Positions 10,618 through 21,893 of a stretch of DNA of 64,000 nucleotides are shown here, one piece after another (within the stretch, counting starts at the first letter, position 1; each line of letters opens with the position of its first letter). The DNA is from Selaginella moellendorffii (Eukaryota; Streptophyta; Lycopodiopsida; Selaginellales; Selaginellaceae): NCBI RefSeq assembly GCF_000143415.4, contig NW_003314272.1:2257728-2321727 (forward strand). The letters are read 5' to 3'. The notes beneath the pieces are model-generated. The model saw nothing but the letters and a program-made list of their open reading frames with translations. It did no database searches and was not told where the DNA came from. The translations under genes and the position numbers were made by a program.

Positions 10618-11836
10618 ATGGCAACATCAAGCTTGGCGCTGTCCCCTGCAAAATGCGTCCCCTCCAGGTAATCTCCCATCGCATTAGCAGCCCTACTGAT
10701 CTTTGCGCCGCAGCTTCCCTCCCAGAATGTCCTTGAGGAGCTCCTCATCACCAGGTTAGCTAAATCGTTGTCCTCTCTTTCTTCTCCCTCTCTTGGCCTA
10801 GCTTTGAGATCTTTTTCTCCAGGAGGACGGCTCCTAGGAAAATTGCCAGCTCTCGGAGAACTCTCGCACAGCAAGAGAGGAGGAAAATGCCGAGCTCAAG
10901 TGGTGATGATGCCGCTTGGAGTACCCAAAGTTCCATACAGGGCGTCCAGCGAGGGAAGCTGGCAATACGTTGATATCTGGAACGTCCTGGTAACTTTGTA
11001 GTGCCATCTTCTTCTTGCTTTTCTTTTTTCTTTCTCTGAGTCATGGAAGATCTTTCCAGTATCAAGAGAGGATAGTTTTCATCGGGCAGCACATAGACGA
11101 CGACTTGGCGAATCGGGTGGTGGCCACCATGCTTTACCTTGACAGTGTCGATTCGTCCAAGCACCTCCACTTCTACATCAGTTGCCCGGGGGGGAGTGTA
11201 AGAGCTAGAGCTTGGAGTTCTTCGAGTTTATGGTTTGTTTCTCTCGCAGTTAACTCCCTCCATGGCGATCTATGACACCATGGGAAGTGTGAGGAGTGGG
11301 ATAGCAACTCTGGCTCTAGGTGCTGCCTATGATATTGCTGGTTTTCTCCTCGCAGCTGGAGAAAAGGTTCATAGCTTTACAAATGGTTCTCTCGTGCTTA
11401 AACTTTTTAAAACCAGGGAATGCGAATGGCAATGCCACTGGCGAGAATCGCATTACAGCCACCGGAGGGAGCAACTCGAGGCCAGGTTTGAGACCTCGAA
11501 AGAAATCTATCACCCAAGTTTCAAGCACGTTTGCTTCTTCACAGGCAGATGATATCCAAACCGAGGTGAACGAGCTTGGACGACTGCGAGACTGTCTCTA
11601 CGAGCAGCTCGCCATCAACACTGGCCAGCCAGTTGACAAGGTAAATCCAAAAGAGAAACATTGGAGATCACGTATTTTATTCGCTGTAGATCCACAAGGA
11701 CTTGGACAGGATGAAGATTTTCAGCGCTCAAGAGGCTCTAGACTACGGCCTTATTGACAAGATCGTGCGACCACCAAAGTACGCGTCTTCCAGCTTGAGC
11801 ATTGGCGGAGTTGGCCCTTACAACGCATCCTTCTAG
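10618..11836 (+). CDS. CLPR2: Plastid Clp protease inactive subunit, ClpR2-like
   Basis: Non-catalytic subunit of the plastid ClpP/R protease core. Eight exons fit the reading frame: 10618-10667, 10714-10754, 10802-10989, 11060-11197, 11250-11366, 11417-11485, 11545-11640 and 11690-11836. The N-terminus is rich in Ser, Arg and Ala like a transit peptide. The conserved part runs from [12 protein letters not shown] through SWQYVDIWN to [11 protein letters not shown] near the C-terminus. The catalytic Ser position ([13 protein letters not shown]) and the catalytic His position ([10 protein letters not shown]) are both replaced, as in ClpR. These features and the RPP ending point to ClpR2. The 3' end faces the NF-X1-like gene, and part of the last exon is duplicated at 14940. 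Confidence 0.88.
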
Positions 11837-12055
11837 AAAAGCTTGGGACGAAAGAATGTTAAAACCGTTCGTCGTATTCATATACGTCAATAGCTAACAA
11901 ATTAGTCCCGCTCCAAAAAATTCATAGCTCCTCTCACTCGCTCACTCTTAATCTTAGGCAGTCTCCCAATCATCCACTGCCCTCCTCCACGGCTTTGCAG
12001 CTAGCGAGTGAGCTTCCACACTTCCGGACTCTGTGGAGCTGCCGCACGGAACCAG
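11700..12055. repeat. Copy A of a duplicated ClpR2/NF-X1 junction
   Basis: Contains the true last exon of ClpR2 and, in reverse, a degenerate C-terminal end of the NF-X1-like gene (AGGCAGTCTCCCAATCATCC, then TAGCGAGTGAGCTTCCACAC). The same order occurs at 14940-15215. The NF-X1 end in copy A carries an early stop and is not connected to the gene. Confidence 0.8.
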
Positions 12056-14374
12056 GTTTATTTTATTTAGCATGTTTAGTAAAACTTAACCAGTTTAAAA
12101 TAAAACACATTTATTTTAAATTTTTTTAAATTTAAACTAATGTAATTAAATATCAAAGTATGGAGTTTGAAATTTTTTGAGTGAGGTATAATGGTTATTC
12201 ATATCAAACAAGTGTAAATAAATGCAAAATGCATTTGATAGGTATAAAAATATGATTCATTTATTTATTAATATGCAATTAATGATCTATAGTGTCTAAA
12301 GTTTGAGAAACAAATGCATAATTATTATATAAGAAACTCTTCTGTAATTATAAATTTAAAATATAAAATAGAAGTATATAAATGTTTTGATACTAAATAA
12401 ATGTTATTTATCTCACTACATAATCCATTAGATTAATGGATTCTACAAATAAGTAACAGTTAGATTATAATATTATTTAGAGAGAGAGAGAGAATAAAGG
12501 ACAAGTGAAAGTATATTTATTAATGCATAAAAAGATAAACTTATAACAAACAATTTATTGTGGCAATTTTGGGGGGAAAGTACTAAAAGAGGAAGTGTAT
12601 TTAGGATGGGTAACTTGGCAAAAAAAATTGTGCAAGTTTGCAAAATATATTAAAAAATACATACTAAATAATATAAAGTATTGTGTTTGTATGTTTAAAT
12701 TATTGTAACACATATGTATGACTCACAAAAAAATATTTTAAACACTACTTTTTTTATACATAGTATTGGTGCTCACAAAGTTAATGCCATATATGTGATT
12801 TTTTATGCTACTCAAATTTTGACTAGCAAATTAATAAATTGGTCACTCTTTAAACTAGTAGATGGCATATTCTTTTTCTACAATATATAAAGTAATTACA
12901 TAGTTATATTCGCCAAAAATTTAAAAACTTGTTATTTTCAGTATTAAAAGTATTGAGAGTATTTTCATGTTAGAAATAATATCTAGAAAATGAATATCTC
13001 CTACCATCTCTAAGATCCTATATCTTTGCAGTGGTGGATTGTGAAGAAAATCACAAAATAATGTTTAGTGATGGTGGAGTAGAAGGAGAAATATGTATTA
13101 CATATTTATATATATGTAAATTTATTTATTTATTTTTCTACGTTGCATAAAAAAATATTATATACATATTATGTATATATATAATTATTTTATCATAGGA
13201 TATGACACAAAAATATGATATCACTATAAATGTAATGAGGGTTTTTTTTTCATTCTTTTGTTATTAAATACAAATTTATGATCTCCTGATTATTATCATC
13301 TTTTTTTTCTTATTTCATATAACTATAGCTTATTTCTTGTGGCTTGGAAGTGTATTTTAATTGTAATGCACCTTAATATAAATATGGTACTTCAATCATT
13401 GTCACAAGTGCTTCTCATTTCTCATTGCTTGTTTGCAATATAAACCCCTAATATAAAGCCATAATCTAAGTAGTGATCAATTGGCATGGGGTGAATGCAA
13501 TCAATTGGAGCACAAAGGGAATGGCAAAACATTTTTTTGAATTATCGAACACGATAGTTTTTATGCAAGTAAATGGATTTTGTTGTAGTTGTGGTAAAAT
13601 ATTAACTTCATTCATTTTCAAATTTATAATCATATGCATAAATGTTTGGCATTGTGGTGGTTTGATGTGCTGCCAATTAATAGCTTAAACTTTTCTTTCT
13701 TAGGTTTGGCTTTTTAGTTTCAACTACAGTGATTGTATTATGGTGAGTGAGAAGTATTGTAACATAACACTTGCACATAAGTAAATTTATGAACATTTGT
13801 CTCCAATACATACACTAATGTATCATTTTAAATTCTTTTTATGATTGAGAAGCCAGAAGTTTTGTATAAGTAATGAATGATGTGCACCTTTAGTGTAAGA
13901 ATCTGCTAATTTAGCCTTTTGTCCCACCAAGGCTTACTCAAAGATTTTAGAGATGTTTATTTTTAGATATTGTTTATGGTGCAAAAATACTTTATCCATA
14001 AATCCAATCTTTAGATTCTTTAGTGATATAATTATGTAATTGCCCCATACATTATAGTAAAAGTATATGCCATCCATAGATTTTAGAACTAAAATTCATC
14101 CTCTAAATTTTGTAAGGAACCTTTTCTATTTATGGTTAATATATATATATATATCAATCTTGGCTTATGTAAAGTTAAAAGAGCTTGGTGTATTTGCCAT
14201 AAATTGAGGAATTTACTAATTTATTTGTCAAAATTTATGTAGCACAAAAAATTGTATATGTGGTGCTGACATATGAATGCATGCCCATGTGTAAAAAAAA
14301 AAACATTGTGTTTAAAATATTATTTCATGAGTCACATAGATACGTTATAACAATTAAACACATACATATTTTCT

Positions 14375-14452
<78 letters not shown>

Positions 14453-14627
14453 TATATACATATATATATATATATACACATATATATATGCACACATATA
14501 TATATATGCACACACACACACATATATATGTACACACATATATATACACATATATATATATATATACACACATATATATATATATATACACACATATATA
14601 TATATATACACACATATATATATATAT

Positions 14628-14689
<62 letters not shown>

Positions 14690-14939
14690 CAGGCTTCTAG
14701 GCCACCCACTAGTGTCAAAATAAGAGATCATCAAAACAACAAAACAAAATGAAACATTAACAATCAAGTAACCACACGCTCGACCTTTTACATTATCTTC
14801 ACTGTATTGGTTGTAAATAGATAAATATACTTTTATGTTACTTCAGTTTTATCATTAGACTTTGTAAACAATATATAAATAATTGGAATGGCAACCAATT
14901 TGTGATTGTGGTTTTGGGAGGTGTATGTGGGAAGTGAGA
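12056..14939. other. AT-rich insert without recognised genes
   Basis: About 2.9 kb of strongly AT-rich sequence with short poly-A/T runs, an AG microsatellite at 12480 and a long TA array near its right end. The few open frames are low-complexity or without similarity to a family I know. It differs sharply in composition from the genes on either side, and copies of the same junction flank it. Confidence 0.7.
14381..14690. repeat. TA dinucleotide microsatellite with TACACA interruptions
   Basis: About 310 bp of (TA)n, with a central part of regular ACACATATATATATAT-type units. All long frames through it (Ile/Tyr repeats) are artefacts. Confidence 0.95.
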
Positions 14940-15215
14940 ACTTGGACAGGATGAAGATTTTCAGCCACAAAGCATCCTTCTAAGCTTGACACAAAAGAAT
15001 GTTAAAACCTCATAGTAATCATATACTTCCACGGCTAGCAAATTATTCCCCCTCCAAAAAATTCACAGCTCCAAATGGAGCTCTCACTCCCTCTCTCTCT
15101 CTCTCTCTCTTCTAATCGTAGGCAGTCTCCCAATCATCCACCACGTTTTGATCATCCTCCGCAGCTTTTGCTGCTAGCGAGCGAGCTTCCACACTCCCGG
15201 ACGCTGCGGAGCCAC
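14940..15215. repeat. Copy B of the duplicated ClpR2/NF-X1 junction
   Basis: Starts with CTTGGACAGGATGAAGATTT from the last ClpR2 exon. It then has a deletion that removes most of that exon, continues through the shared spacer (AAGAATGTTAAAACC, CTCCAAAAAATTCA), and ends in the true C-terminal part of the NF-X1-like gene. Confidence 0.8.
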
Positions 15216-18099
15216 TGCTCGAGCTCCCCTTGTCTTGCTCCAAAGCCTTCCACGGGTTGCTCACAAGAGTCACCGGGTTCCTCTTGAGCCACACACCTCT
15301 TCCCGGCTCCTCGACTTTAGCCTCGTCGCCGCGGTGGCCGTGAGCCCGAGGTGGCGACGGAGCTCTCGCGCTGGAACTGGAAGGCGCCCCCCAGCCGAGC
15401 TGCTTATGCACAACCGCGCCACTCCCGAGCAGCGGGAGGACGAACGCACCGTGATACGGCGTCGCATGGTCGACCCGCTTCAGTGCCGTCGCAGCTCGAG
15501 AAGGATCCGTGAAGATGGTGATAGCGTTCCTGTCGTTGAGCCATATCAGCTCGCACTCCCCGGCAAACCTCAGGACCACGCGGCTGATGTCCCCCTCGCC
15601 GGGAAGATCCAGAAGAGCCACCACCAGCTTCGGGTCCACGTCCAGGCCGGGGTTGAACAACGGTGCCACGACGTTGAGCTTGATCAGGCGGCCCGGCATT
15701 TTCGACTTGGAGTTTACGTGCACCACCAGGTAGCGTCTCGCCTCCCAGCCGACGCTGCTCGAGGAGAGGTTCCACCTCTGCGCCAGCTGATAGATCACTT
15801 CCCGCTTGTCCTTCGGGAGAGGCGCGAAGACGTGGACGCGCAGCCCCGTCACGCAAGCCACCGACTTGGGGCCGAGCAGCAAATACTTGAACCTGTCCTC
15901 CACCGCCGTCACAAACTGCGAGTCCCTCTTCGCCATCTCTTGGACGCAGTCCGAGCTGCCATACGCTGTCAAGGGATCGCCGTTCGTCTCTATCCCCAAG
16001 GCATCGGCAAGTGACTTGAGCCTCTGCGTCTTCACGCAGTCGTCATCACAGCTGAGCTTTCTCTGAGAAGCCGGAGCTTTGTCTCTGGTAGCAGCGCCTC
16101 CCATCTCACACGGAACAGCAGCCGTGAGCCGCTCGCAACTACAGGTGATGGTCTCCATGAACTCGCATCGAACGTCCGGACAGGGTGACCCCGGGTGGCA
16201 AGCCGCGACGCAAGTATGGGAGCACTCCCTGCGAGAAGCCCCGCAGACTTGGCCGCATGACAGGCTGCTGCTGTCATCACTGTCGCATGGATCCGAGTGA
16301 CAGGTCTTCCCGCACGGATGCACACCGCACTTGCGCAGCTTCCCGCACGGCCTGTTGCACTTGATCTCCCTGGAGCCGCACGGCACGTTCCGCATGGTGA
16401 CGTGCTGTCCCACGCATTCCTTCGCGACCAGCACGGTACACGGCGGACACTCTCCAAAGTGGCAAGTGTGAGTAGCAGGGTGGCCGCACGGCTGAGGAAC
16501 GAGGCACAAGAAGTCGCAACGCGGTCGAGGAGTGCCGCAAGGAACCGGTGGCGGAATAGATGACTTTCCACAGGCGCACGAGAGATCTGTGAAGCTGGAC
16601 TGTAGGCACGGTCGGCAGTGCCCCGAATGGCACAGCTCCTGGCAGAAGTGTTCCCCGCACCGCAGCTTCTTTCCACACTCGAGCATGCAAAAATGGTTAT
16701 CCCCTGAATCACTCGGACAGCATTTGACGTTGCACCTGTGCCTGCCGCAGTTTCGCTTCTTCTCGCACTTCTTGTCGCAGATGAAAGAATGCTCGTCGCT
16801 GGTTGAAGTAGCGACGTTGCAGGGAACAACGCGAGAGGAGGCACCACACCGGCACTTCTGCTCCACAAGCACCTCGCACGGCGGACAAGGCCCAAGGTGA
16901 CACAAGTTGATACATTCGTGCCTTCCGCAGCTCACGTACTTCCCACACTCCTGACCGCATGTTGGAACCGGATCGAGGCAGCTCCTCCTAAGAGCTCGTA
17001 GAGTCGTCTTCTTGCATGGACATGTCGATACGCTCTCTGGAGAAAGCTCGCAGTCACCACAATCGCCGGGATGGCACTCCCTCGAGCATACGTGATTGCC
17101 GCAAGGCAGAAGCTTCCCGCAAATGGATCCACAGGAGAAAATGCCGTTGCCTGCGACGTCTCCTGGTACCGGGACTTGTCCGCAAACCACACGATCCAGT
17201 TTCCTTCGGCAAAAGCACGCCACTGCGACCACCACCTTACACCCTCCACACTCATCCTTGTGGCAAACCCGGGTACAGTAATGCCGACCGCACGAGAGCA
17301 TCCCTCCACACTGATATCCACAGCTGACCACACCTTCGTCCCTCTCGATGCAGCGTCTCGTCACAACTTTCCTTCCACAGCCACAAGCTTCCGGGAGTGC
17401 AAACGCCGCACAGGGAGGACACGGACCGGGATGGCACTGGAGCGTGCAAATGTGCTGGCAAAGGCCCAGCTTGCTCTTGTCCAGAGGCTTCTTGCAAGTC
17501 CCACCGCAAGAGTGTGGAGTCAAGTAGAAATCCACCGGGGGTTCCAGCTGCTGCCCGCAAAAGCACCAGTACTGCAAGTCGTTCGCTGGAGAGAGCTGAA
17601 TCGCCTGGCACCCGGGACACCTCCAGTTGCCACTCTGATCCACCGAGGTTGGAGCTCGAGCCCACTTCCTGATGCACGTAAGGTGGAAGATGGAGTAGCA
17701 GCCCGAGCAAGACCACACGCGGGCGTTTCGACCGATCATGTCGTAGCAGATCATGCATTCCATCTCCCCCTTTTGCAGTTTTTCCAGAAGTCCCTGAGCT
17801 AGCTGAGGAAGAGCGCCGGCGGGGATGACCGTCGTGGTCGACATGCTCAATCTTGCAAACTCGGAGCTCACGAACTGATGCGCTGGTAGTGATGGCGGCT
17901 GTTCTTGAGAGGTCGGCAGCTTTCTTTCTCTCCACGCTTGCCTCGATGTTCCATTGGTGCCGCCTCTTCGATTCGAAATGTGCTGCGGCATCGCCTCACC
18001 TGGCTTGGATTCCGTGTTCCTCAAGCCACCGCCATTGCCGCCTGTAGACCTAGTTCCTCCTCGCGCGTTGATCGCTTGCTGGCGATGGCTATCCTCCAT
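15112..18099 (-). CDS. NF-X1-type zinc finger protein (NFXL-like)
   Basis: Putative nuclear regulator or RING-type E3 ligase. It is one long uninterrupted frame. I chose the ATG at 18099 (MEDSHRQQ, 995 residues); an in-frame ATG at 18156 would add 19 residues. Near residue 115-165 lies a C4HC3 RING/PHD-like finger starting CMICYDMIGR and ending WRCPGCQ. A long series of NF-X1 Cys-rich repeats of the form CGxHxCxxxCHxGxCxxC follows to about residue 650. An R3H-like region (RLKSLADALGI) and an RNA-binding-like region come next, and the C-terminus ends WETAYD. Plant NFXL1 proteins act in stress and defence. The lack of introns in such a large gene is notable here. It is divergent from the L17 gene, with start codons about 240 bp apart. 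Confidence 0.92.
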   Translation of the reverse strand: MEDSHRQQAINARGGTRSTGGNGGGLRNTESKPGEAMPQHISNRRGGTNGTSRQAWRERKLPTSQEQPPSLPAHQFVSSEFARLSMSTTTVIPAGALPQLAQGLLEKLQKGEMECMICYDMIGRNARVWSCSGCYSIFHLTCIRKWARAPTSVDQSGNWRCPGCQAIQLSPANDLQYWCFCGQQLEPPVDFYLTPHSCGGTCKKPLDKSKLGLCQHICTLQCHPGPCPPCAAFALPEACGCGRKVVTRRCIERDEGVVSCGYQCGGMLSCGRHYCTRVCHKDECGGCKVVVAVACFCRRKLDRVVCGQVPVPGDVAGNGIFSCGSICGKLLPCGNHVCSRECHPGDCGDCELSPESVSTCPCKKTTLRALRRSCLDPVPTCGQECGKYVSCGRHECINLCHLGPCPPCEVLVEQKCRCGASSRVVPCNVATSTSDEHSFICDKKCEKKRNCGRHRCNVKCCPSDSGDNHFCMLECGKKLRCGEHFCQELCHSGHCRPCLQSSFTDLSCACGKSSIPPPVPCGTPRPRCDFLCLVPQPCGHPATHTCHFGECPPCTVLVAKECVGQHVTMRNVPCGSREIKCNRPCGKLRKCGVHPCGKTCHSDPCDSDDSSSLSCGQVCGASRRECSHTCVAACHPGSPCPDVRCEFMETITCSCERLTAAVPCEMGGAATRDKAPASQRKLSCDDDCVKTQRLKSLADALGIETNGDPLTAYGSSDCVQEMAKRDSQFVTAVEDRFKYLLLGPKSVACVTGLRVHVFAPLPKDKREVIYQLAQRWNLSSSSVGWEARRYLVVHVNSKSKMPGRLIKLNVVAPLFNPGLDVDPKLVVALLDLPGEGDISRVVLRFAGECELIWLNDRNAITIFTDPSRAATALKRVDHATPYHGAFVLPLLGSGAVVHKQLGWGAPSSSSARAPSPPRAHGHRGDEAKVEEPGRGVWLKRNPVTLVSNPWKALEQDKGSSSSGSAASGSVEARSLAAKAAEDDQNVVDDWETAYD

Positions 18100-18336
18100 T
18101 CGAGAACACTGTGCACCAAAATGTAAGGATCCCGATCGCAAAGACGCGCACGGCACTGACCTCTTCGTCGCGAGAACCCTAGCGCCCAGCGCCTAGAGGA
18201 AGCTGGTGCCGCGTTCGTGCAGCCAGGAAGAACCCTAGATATACTGGTCTGAAGCATTCGCTACACGTGGCAGCCTGCTAGGTGGCCACATTGTGATCGT
18301 TGATTCTTTGCCAGGGTTTTATCCTTCTCGCGAGCG

Positions 18337-19039
18337 ATGGCGCTCTCCATGGCGGTGGCGCTGCCTTGCGCGAGCAGGCGCCAGAGAATCCCCGACGCTC
18401 CTTCGTGTTCTTCGCGTTCCAGGATTGTTGCGGTGGTCCAGGGCAGGAGTAGGATTGGCATTCCCTCGCAATGGACGCGATCCAGCAGCGGCGGCAGCAG
18501 CACTAGCTGCATTGGAGCAGCATTGACATCGTTTAGTGGAAGAACTTGCCTGGATTCCGGTGAGTGAGCCCCTCGATCTATCACCTCCTCACAATCTCTC
18601 GAAATATTTCGTAGGCATCTATGTCGATGCGTCGATCGGTTGCCGGAATTTCGGCATTGGCATTGGCAATGGCTCGCGATTCTTTGCCATGCGGCACGGC
18701 CGCAAGGTCCCCAAGCTCAACCGGCCCCCGGACCAGCGCCGCGCGCTTCTCCGCGGCCTCGCCACGCAGCTCCTCCGGCACGGCAGGATCAAGACGACGC
18801 GCGCCAGGGCCAAGGCGATGCGCCCCCACGTCGATCACATGATCACGCTGGCCAAGGGAGGATCGCTCCACCAGCGAAGACAAGCTCTGGGCTACATCTA
18901 TGACAAGCAGCTGGTTCACGCCTTGTTTGCCGAGGTCCCGGAGCGCTACTCAGAGAGAAGTGGAGGATACACCAGGGTGATCAGGACAATGCCCCGGAGA
19001 GGCGACAATGCTCCCATGGCTTACATTGAGCTCGTGTAG
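18337..19039 (+). CDS. RPL17: Plastid ribosomal protein L17 (bL17c)
   Basis: Large-subunit protein of the bacterial-type ribosome. Two exons, 18337-18559 and 18615-19039, give 215 residues. The first about 100 residues are a Ser/Arg/Ala-rich targeting region. The conserved bL17 core starts at [13 protein letters not shown] and continues with [13 protein letters not shown], an [13 protein letters not shown] stretch and [13 protein letters not shown] near the end. The N-terminal extension fits plastid rather than mitochondrial import, but the choice is inference. Confidence 0.9.
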
Positions 19040-19339
19040 GAGACGAATCTGGGAAGGAGGTCCCGGGTTCGATTCCTCCGGCTCACTCGTATCCACCACT
19101 CGTGTATTTCATTTTTTTTTCTTCTTGATGACTGGGAGTTTTCATTTCAGTGTTGGCTATGGCGTTCTTCCTCGTTCGTCCTCGTCCGTTTGTGGCGGAG
19201 CACAACTTTGTTTTTTTCGTGTTTCAGGAATTATAATGCCGCATTCACCTACTACGACGCAACCCACGTAGATCAGGTTCCAATCGAGATCTCTTCATCG
19301 CCCCCTCTAATCATTTCCTTGGTCCTCTCAGGTTCTTTC

Positions 19340-21359
19340 ATGGATTCGCAAGCAAGCTCCAGCAGTCTCCTCGGAGATGACAATGAGGGAGCCACCGGAA
19401 TTTACCACTCGCTCAATTGGTTGCTTGTTCGGCTGACGCTGGCTGCTGGTGTCGGGGGCCTCCTCTTCGGCTATGACACAGGTTGTCACACATTGTTTTT
19501 CATGTTTCTCACAATCGCCGGCTGCGCACCGTGCAGGAGTGATATCTGGAGCATTGCTCTACATTCGCGATGACTTTGAATCCGTGAATGAGAGCACTTT
19601 CTTGCAAGTAAGCTACCTCTGCTTGTTTGCGTGTGAAAGCATTGACAACCACTGTTATTGTTCTTGTAGGAGACAATAGTTAGCATGGCTATTGCTGGAG
19701 CAATTGTTGGAGCAGCCTTTGGAGGACACATGAATGATCGCTTTGGACGCAAGTTTGCAATGTTTTCTGCAGACGCTGTCTTCGCAACTGGAGCAGTCGT
19801 CATGGCAGCTGCGCCCAATCCATATATGCTGATTGCTGGCCGCTTTCTCGTAGGATTGGGAGTTGGCGTGGCCTCAATGACGGCTCCGCTCTACATTGCA
19901 GAGGCTTCCCCGAACAGAATTCGCGGGGCTTTAGTGAGTACCAACGTGCTCATGATAACAGGTGGTCAGTTCTTGTCCTATCTCATCAACTTGGCCTTCA
20001 CCCAGGTAAAGCTTCTACCATAGTCGAGCTGACCTTTACGGCTGAATTTCTGTAGGTACCTGGCACTTGGCGGTGGATGCTAGGAGTTGCTGGAATACCT
20101 GCTATTGTACAAGCTATACTAATGTATTCTTTGCCTGAATCGCCTAGATGGTTGTTCCACCAGGTAAGAGATGTGTACTTGCCTTTCAGCGCTCTTACGT
20201 TCGAATGATCAGGGAAGATACGAAGAGGCAGTGTCAGTGTTGGAGAAGATATATCCGGCAGAGCAGGTGAAACATGAAATCAATGGTCTTCGAGCCTCTC
20301 TGGAAGAAGAGAAAGAGGCGCCACGAATGCTAACGATACGGGACATAGTGGGGTCGAAACAAATCAGGCTGGCCCTTCGAGCGGGCGTGGGACTGCAGGT
20401 ATCTCGTTTCGTGTGTCTTCCTTGTTTAATCTAAAACTGTGAAGTGTTTCAGATATTCCAGCAACTGGTTGGCATCAACACCGTTATGTACTACAGTCCT
20501 TCTATCGTGGAACTCGCGGGCTTTGCCTCGCACTACACAGCGTTGCTGCTCTCCCTTGTAATCGCGGGAATGAACGCTCTTGGGACCGTCGTAGGTATTT
20601 TTGTCATTGACCACGCCGGCCGCAGGAAGCTGGGCATCTCTAGCCTGGTTGGCGTTGTCTTTTCGCTGGCAGTACTGTCTTCGGCATTCTACCTTACTGC
20701 CAGAGATGCTCCGTTAGTAAGCACGCATGCTTCTTTTGAAACTCCAGATCTAATGTGCCCGGCGCTATCACCTTCGAGACTAACTCCATGGACTTGCATG
20801 GACTGCTTGCAATCTACATGCGGCTTTTGTGCTGTCAAGAACAACCAGGTTGGCTCAAACTTTTCCTCTGTCTTGGTTTCCGGAAGTCTGATTCTTTGTC
20901 TTACAGATGCTCCCAGGCCGCTGCCTCGTCTCCACCGCTTCCAAGTTTTGCGGAGCCGATGGAGGTGGCTGGTTCTCGCAAGGCTGCCCGAGCCGATACG
21001 GTTGGTTGGCTCTAGTCGGCTTGGCCCTCTACATAAGCTGCTTCTCTCCGGGAATGGGCCCGGTGCCCTGGACGATCAACTCGGAGATCTATCCTCTCAA
21101 GTACCGAGGAGTTTGCGGAGGAATCGCTGCTACGGCCAACTGGATTTCCAACTTGATCGTGGCTCAGACGTTCCTGTCGCTGGTGAAAGCCGTGGGGACG
21201 TCGCTCACTTTCGCGCTCTTCGGCGTCATTGCTCTGATCGCCATCGTCTTCATTGCGTGCTTCGTCCCCGAGACGAAAGGACTGTCGTTCGAGGAAGTGG
21301 AAAACCTGTGGAAGCCTCAAGACCAAGACAGTGATCAGCAGCCCCTGGTGCGAGACTGA
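19340..21359 (+). CDS. Inositol/sugar transporter, MFS family (INT-like)
   Basis: H+-coupled polyol carrier of plasma membrane or tonoplast. Seven exons (19340-19481, 19537-19607, 19670-20005, 20056-20163, 20213-20398, 20453-20848, 20907-21359) give 563 residues with about 12 membrane helices. Sugar-porter signatures are visible: [10 protein letters not shown] with VISGALLYI in helix 1, DRFGRK between helices 2 and 3, PESPRW after helix 6, and [10 protein letters not shown] at the end. A Cys-rich loop between helices 9 and 10 (from DLMCPALS to [10 protein letters not shown]) matches the extracellular PSI-like loop of INT2/3/4-type inositol transporters. An apparent GT/AG pair inside this loop would break the frame, so I read it as exon. 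Substrate preference for myo-inositol is inferred from the family. Confidence 0.9.
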
Positions 21360-21840
21360 GGAAAGGAAGCAAAATTTTCCTGGATGGATTCCACCCAACG
21401 AAGGTCTCACGGAATGATCTGGAGGATCAAGATTTGCCCGAAAAAAAATTGAGACCGCTTTGCGATCCAAGGAAATCATGCCGCCTACGATCTACACGTA
21501 ATCCTCGACAAGAATGATCGAGGTGTAAAAGAGGCCCAACAAAGCGTGCGTGAGAGCCGAGAGCTCCACTTGGCGGCGGGTTGGATTGGATCGCAGTTCC
21601 ATCGCCTTTGCGCAAAGGAGAGCTCCATTTCCCTGTTCTAAGCTCTGGAGCTCGTCTTATTGGGAAAAAGATAGCCAGGCTCTGGAAATTTCTACTTGCG
21701 AGCCAATGCTGCGAGCGGCATGGAGAAATCCTTGTGGATTGCAGCTACTGGCGAGCTAGAAGAAGAACAAGAGCGACAAAAAATTGTTCAAGGCTCTGTT
21801 CGTCCAAAAAGGTATGAATGAGTTTCACCTTTTCCTATTT
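21360..21840. other. Intergenic; 3' and 5' flanks, no gene seen
   Basis: No supported coding sequence between the transporter stop and the promoter of the GDSL gene. Confidence 0.5.
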
Positions 21841-21843
21841 CAC

Positions 21844-21852
21844 TATATAAAT
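21844..21852 (+). promoter_or_regulatory. TATA box of the GDSL gene
   Basis: TATATAAAT sits about 45 bp before the ATG at 21894, a good position for a short leader. Confidence 0.55.
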
Positions 21853-21893
21853 GGGCTCTGCGTATTAGGTTCTCTACTAAAGGTTTTGGCGAG

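Noticed and set aside
13473-13688. 71-codon open frame in the AT-rich insert
   Set aside because: Codon use follows base composition, and there is no similarity or gene context.
14260-14767. Frames of Tyr-Ile repeats on both strands
   Set aside because: Direct translation of the TA microsatellite.
15235-16014. Long plus-strand frame across the NF-X1-like gene
   Set aside because: Antisense shadow of the Cys-rich coding sequence.
19036-19092. tRNA-like 3' half (GGTCCCGGGTTCGATTCCTCC) after the L17 stop
   Set aside because: It has a good B box, but T-arm and acceptor stems do not pair properly and no D or anticodon arm fits, so I do not call a tRNA.
20717-20754. Apparent GT/AG intron within the Cys-rich loop of the inositol transporter
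   Set aside because: Removing it creates a stop or wrong frame, while reading through gives the conserved Cys pattern.
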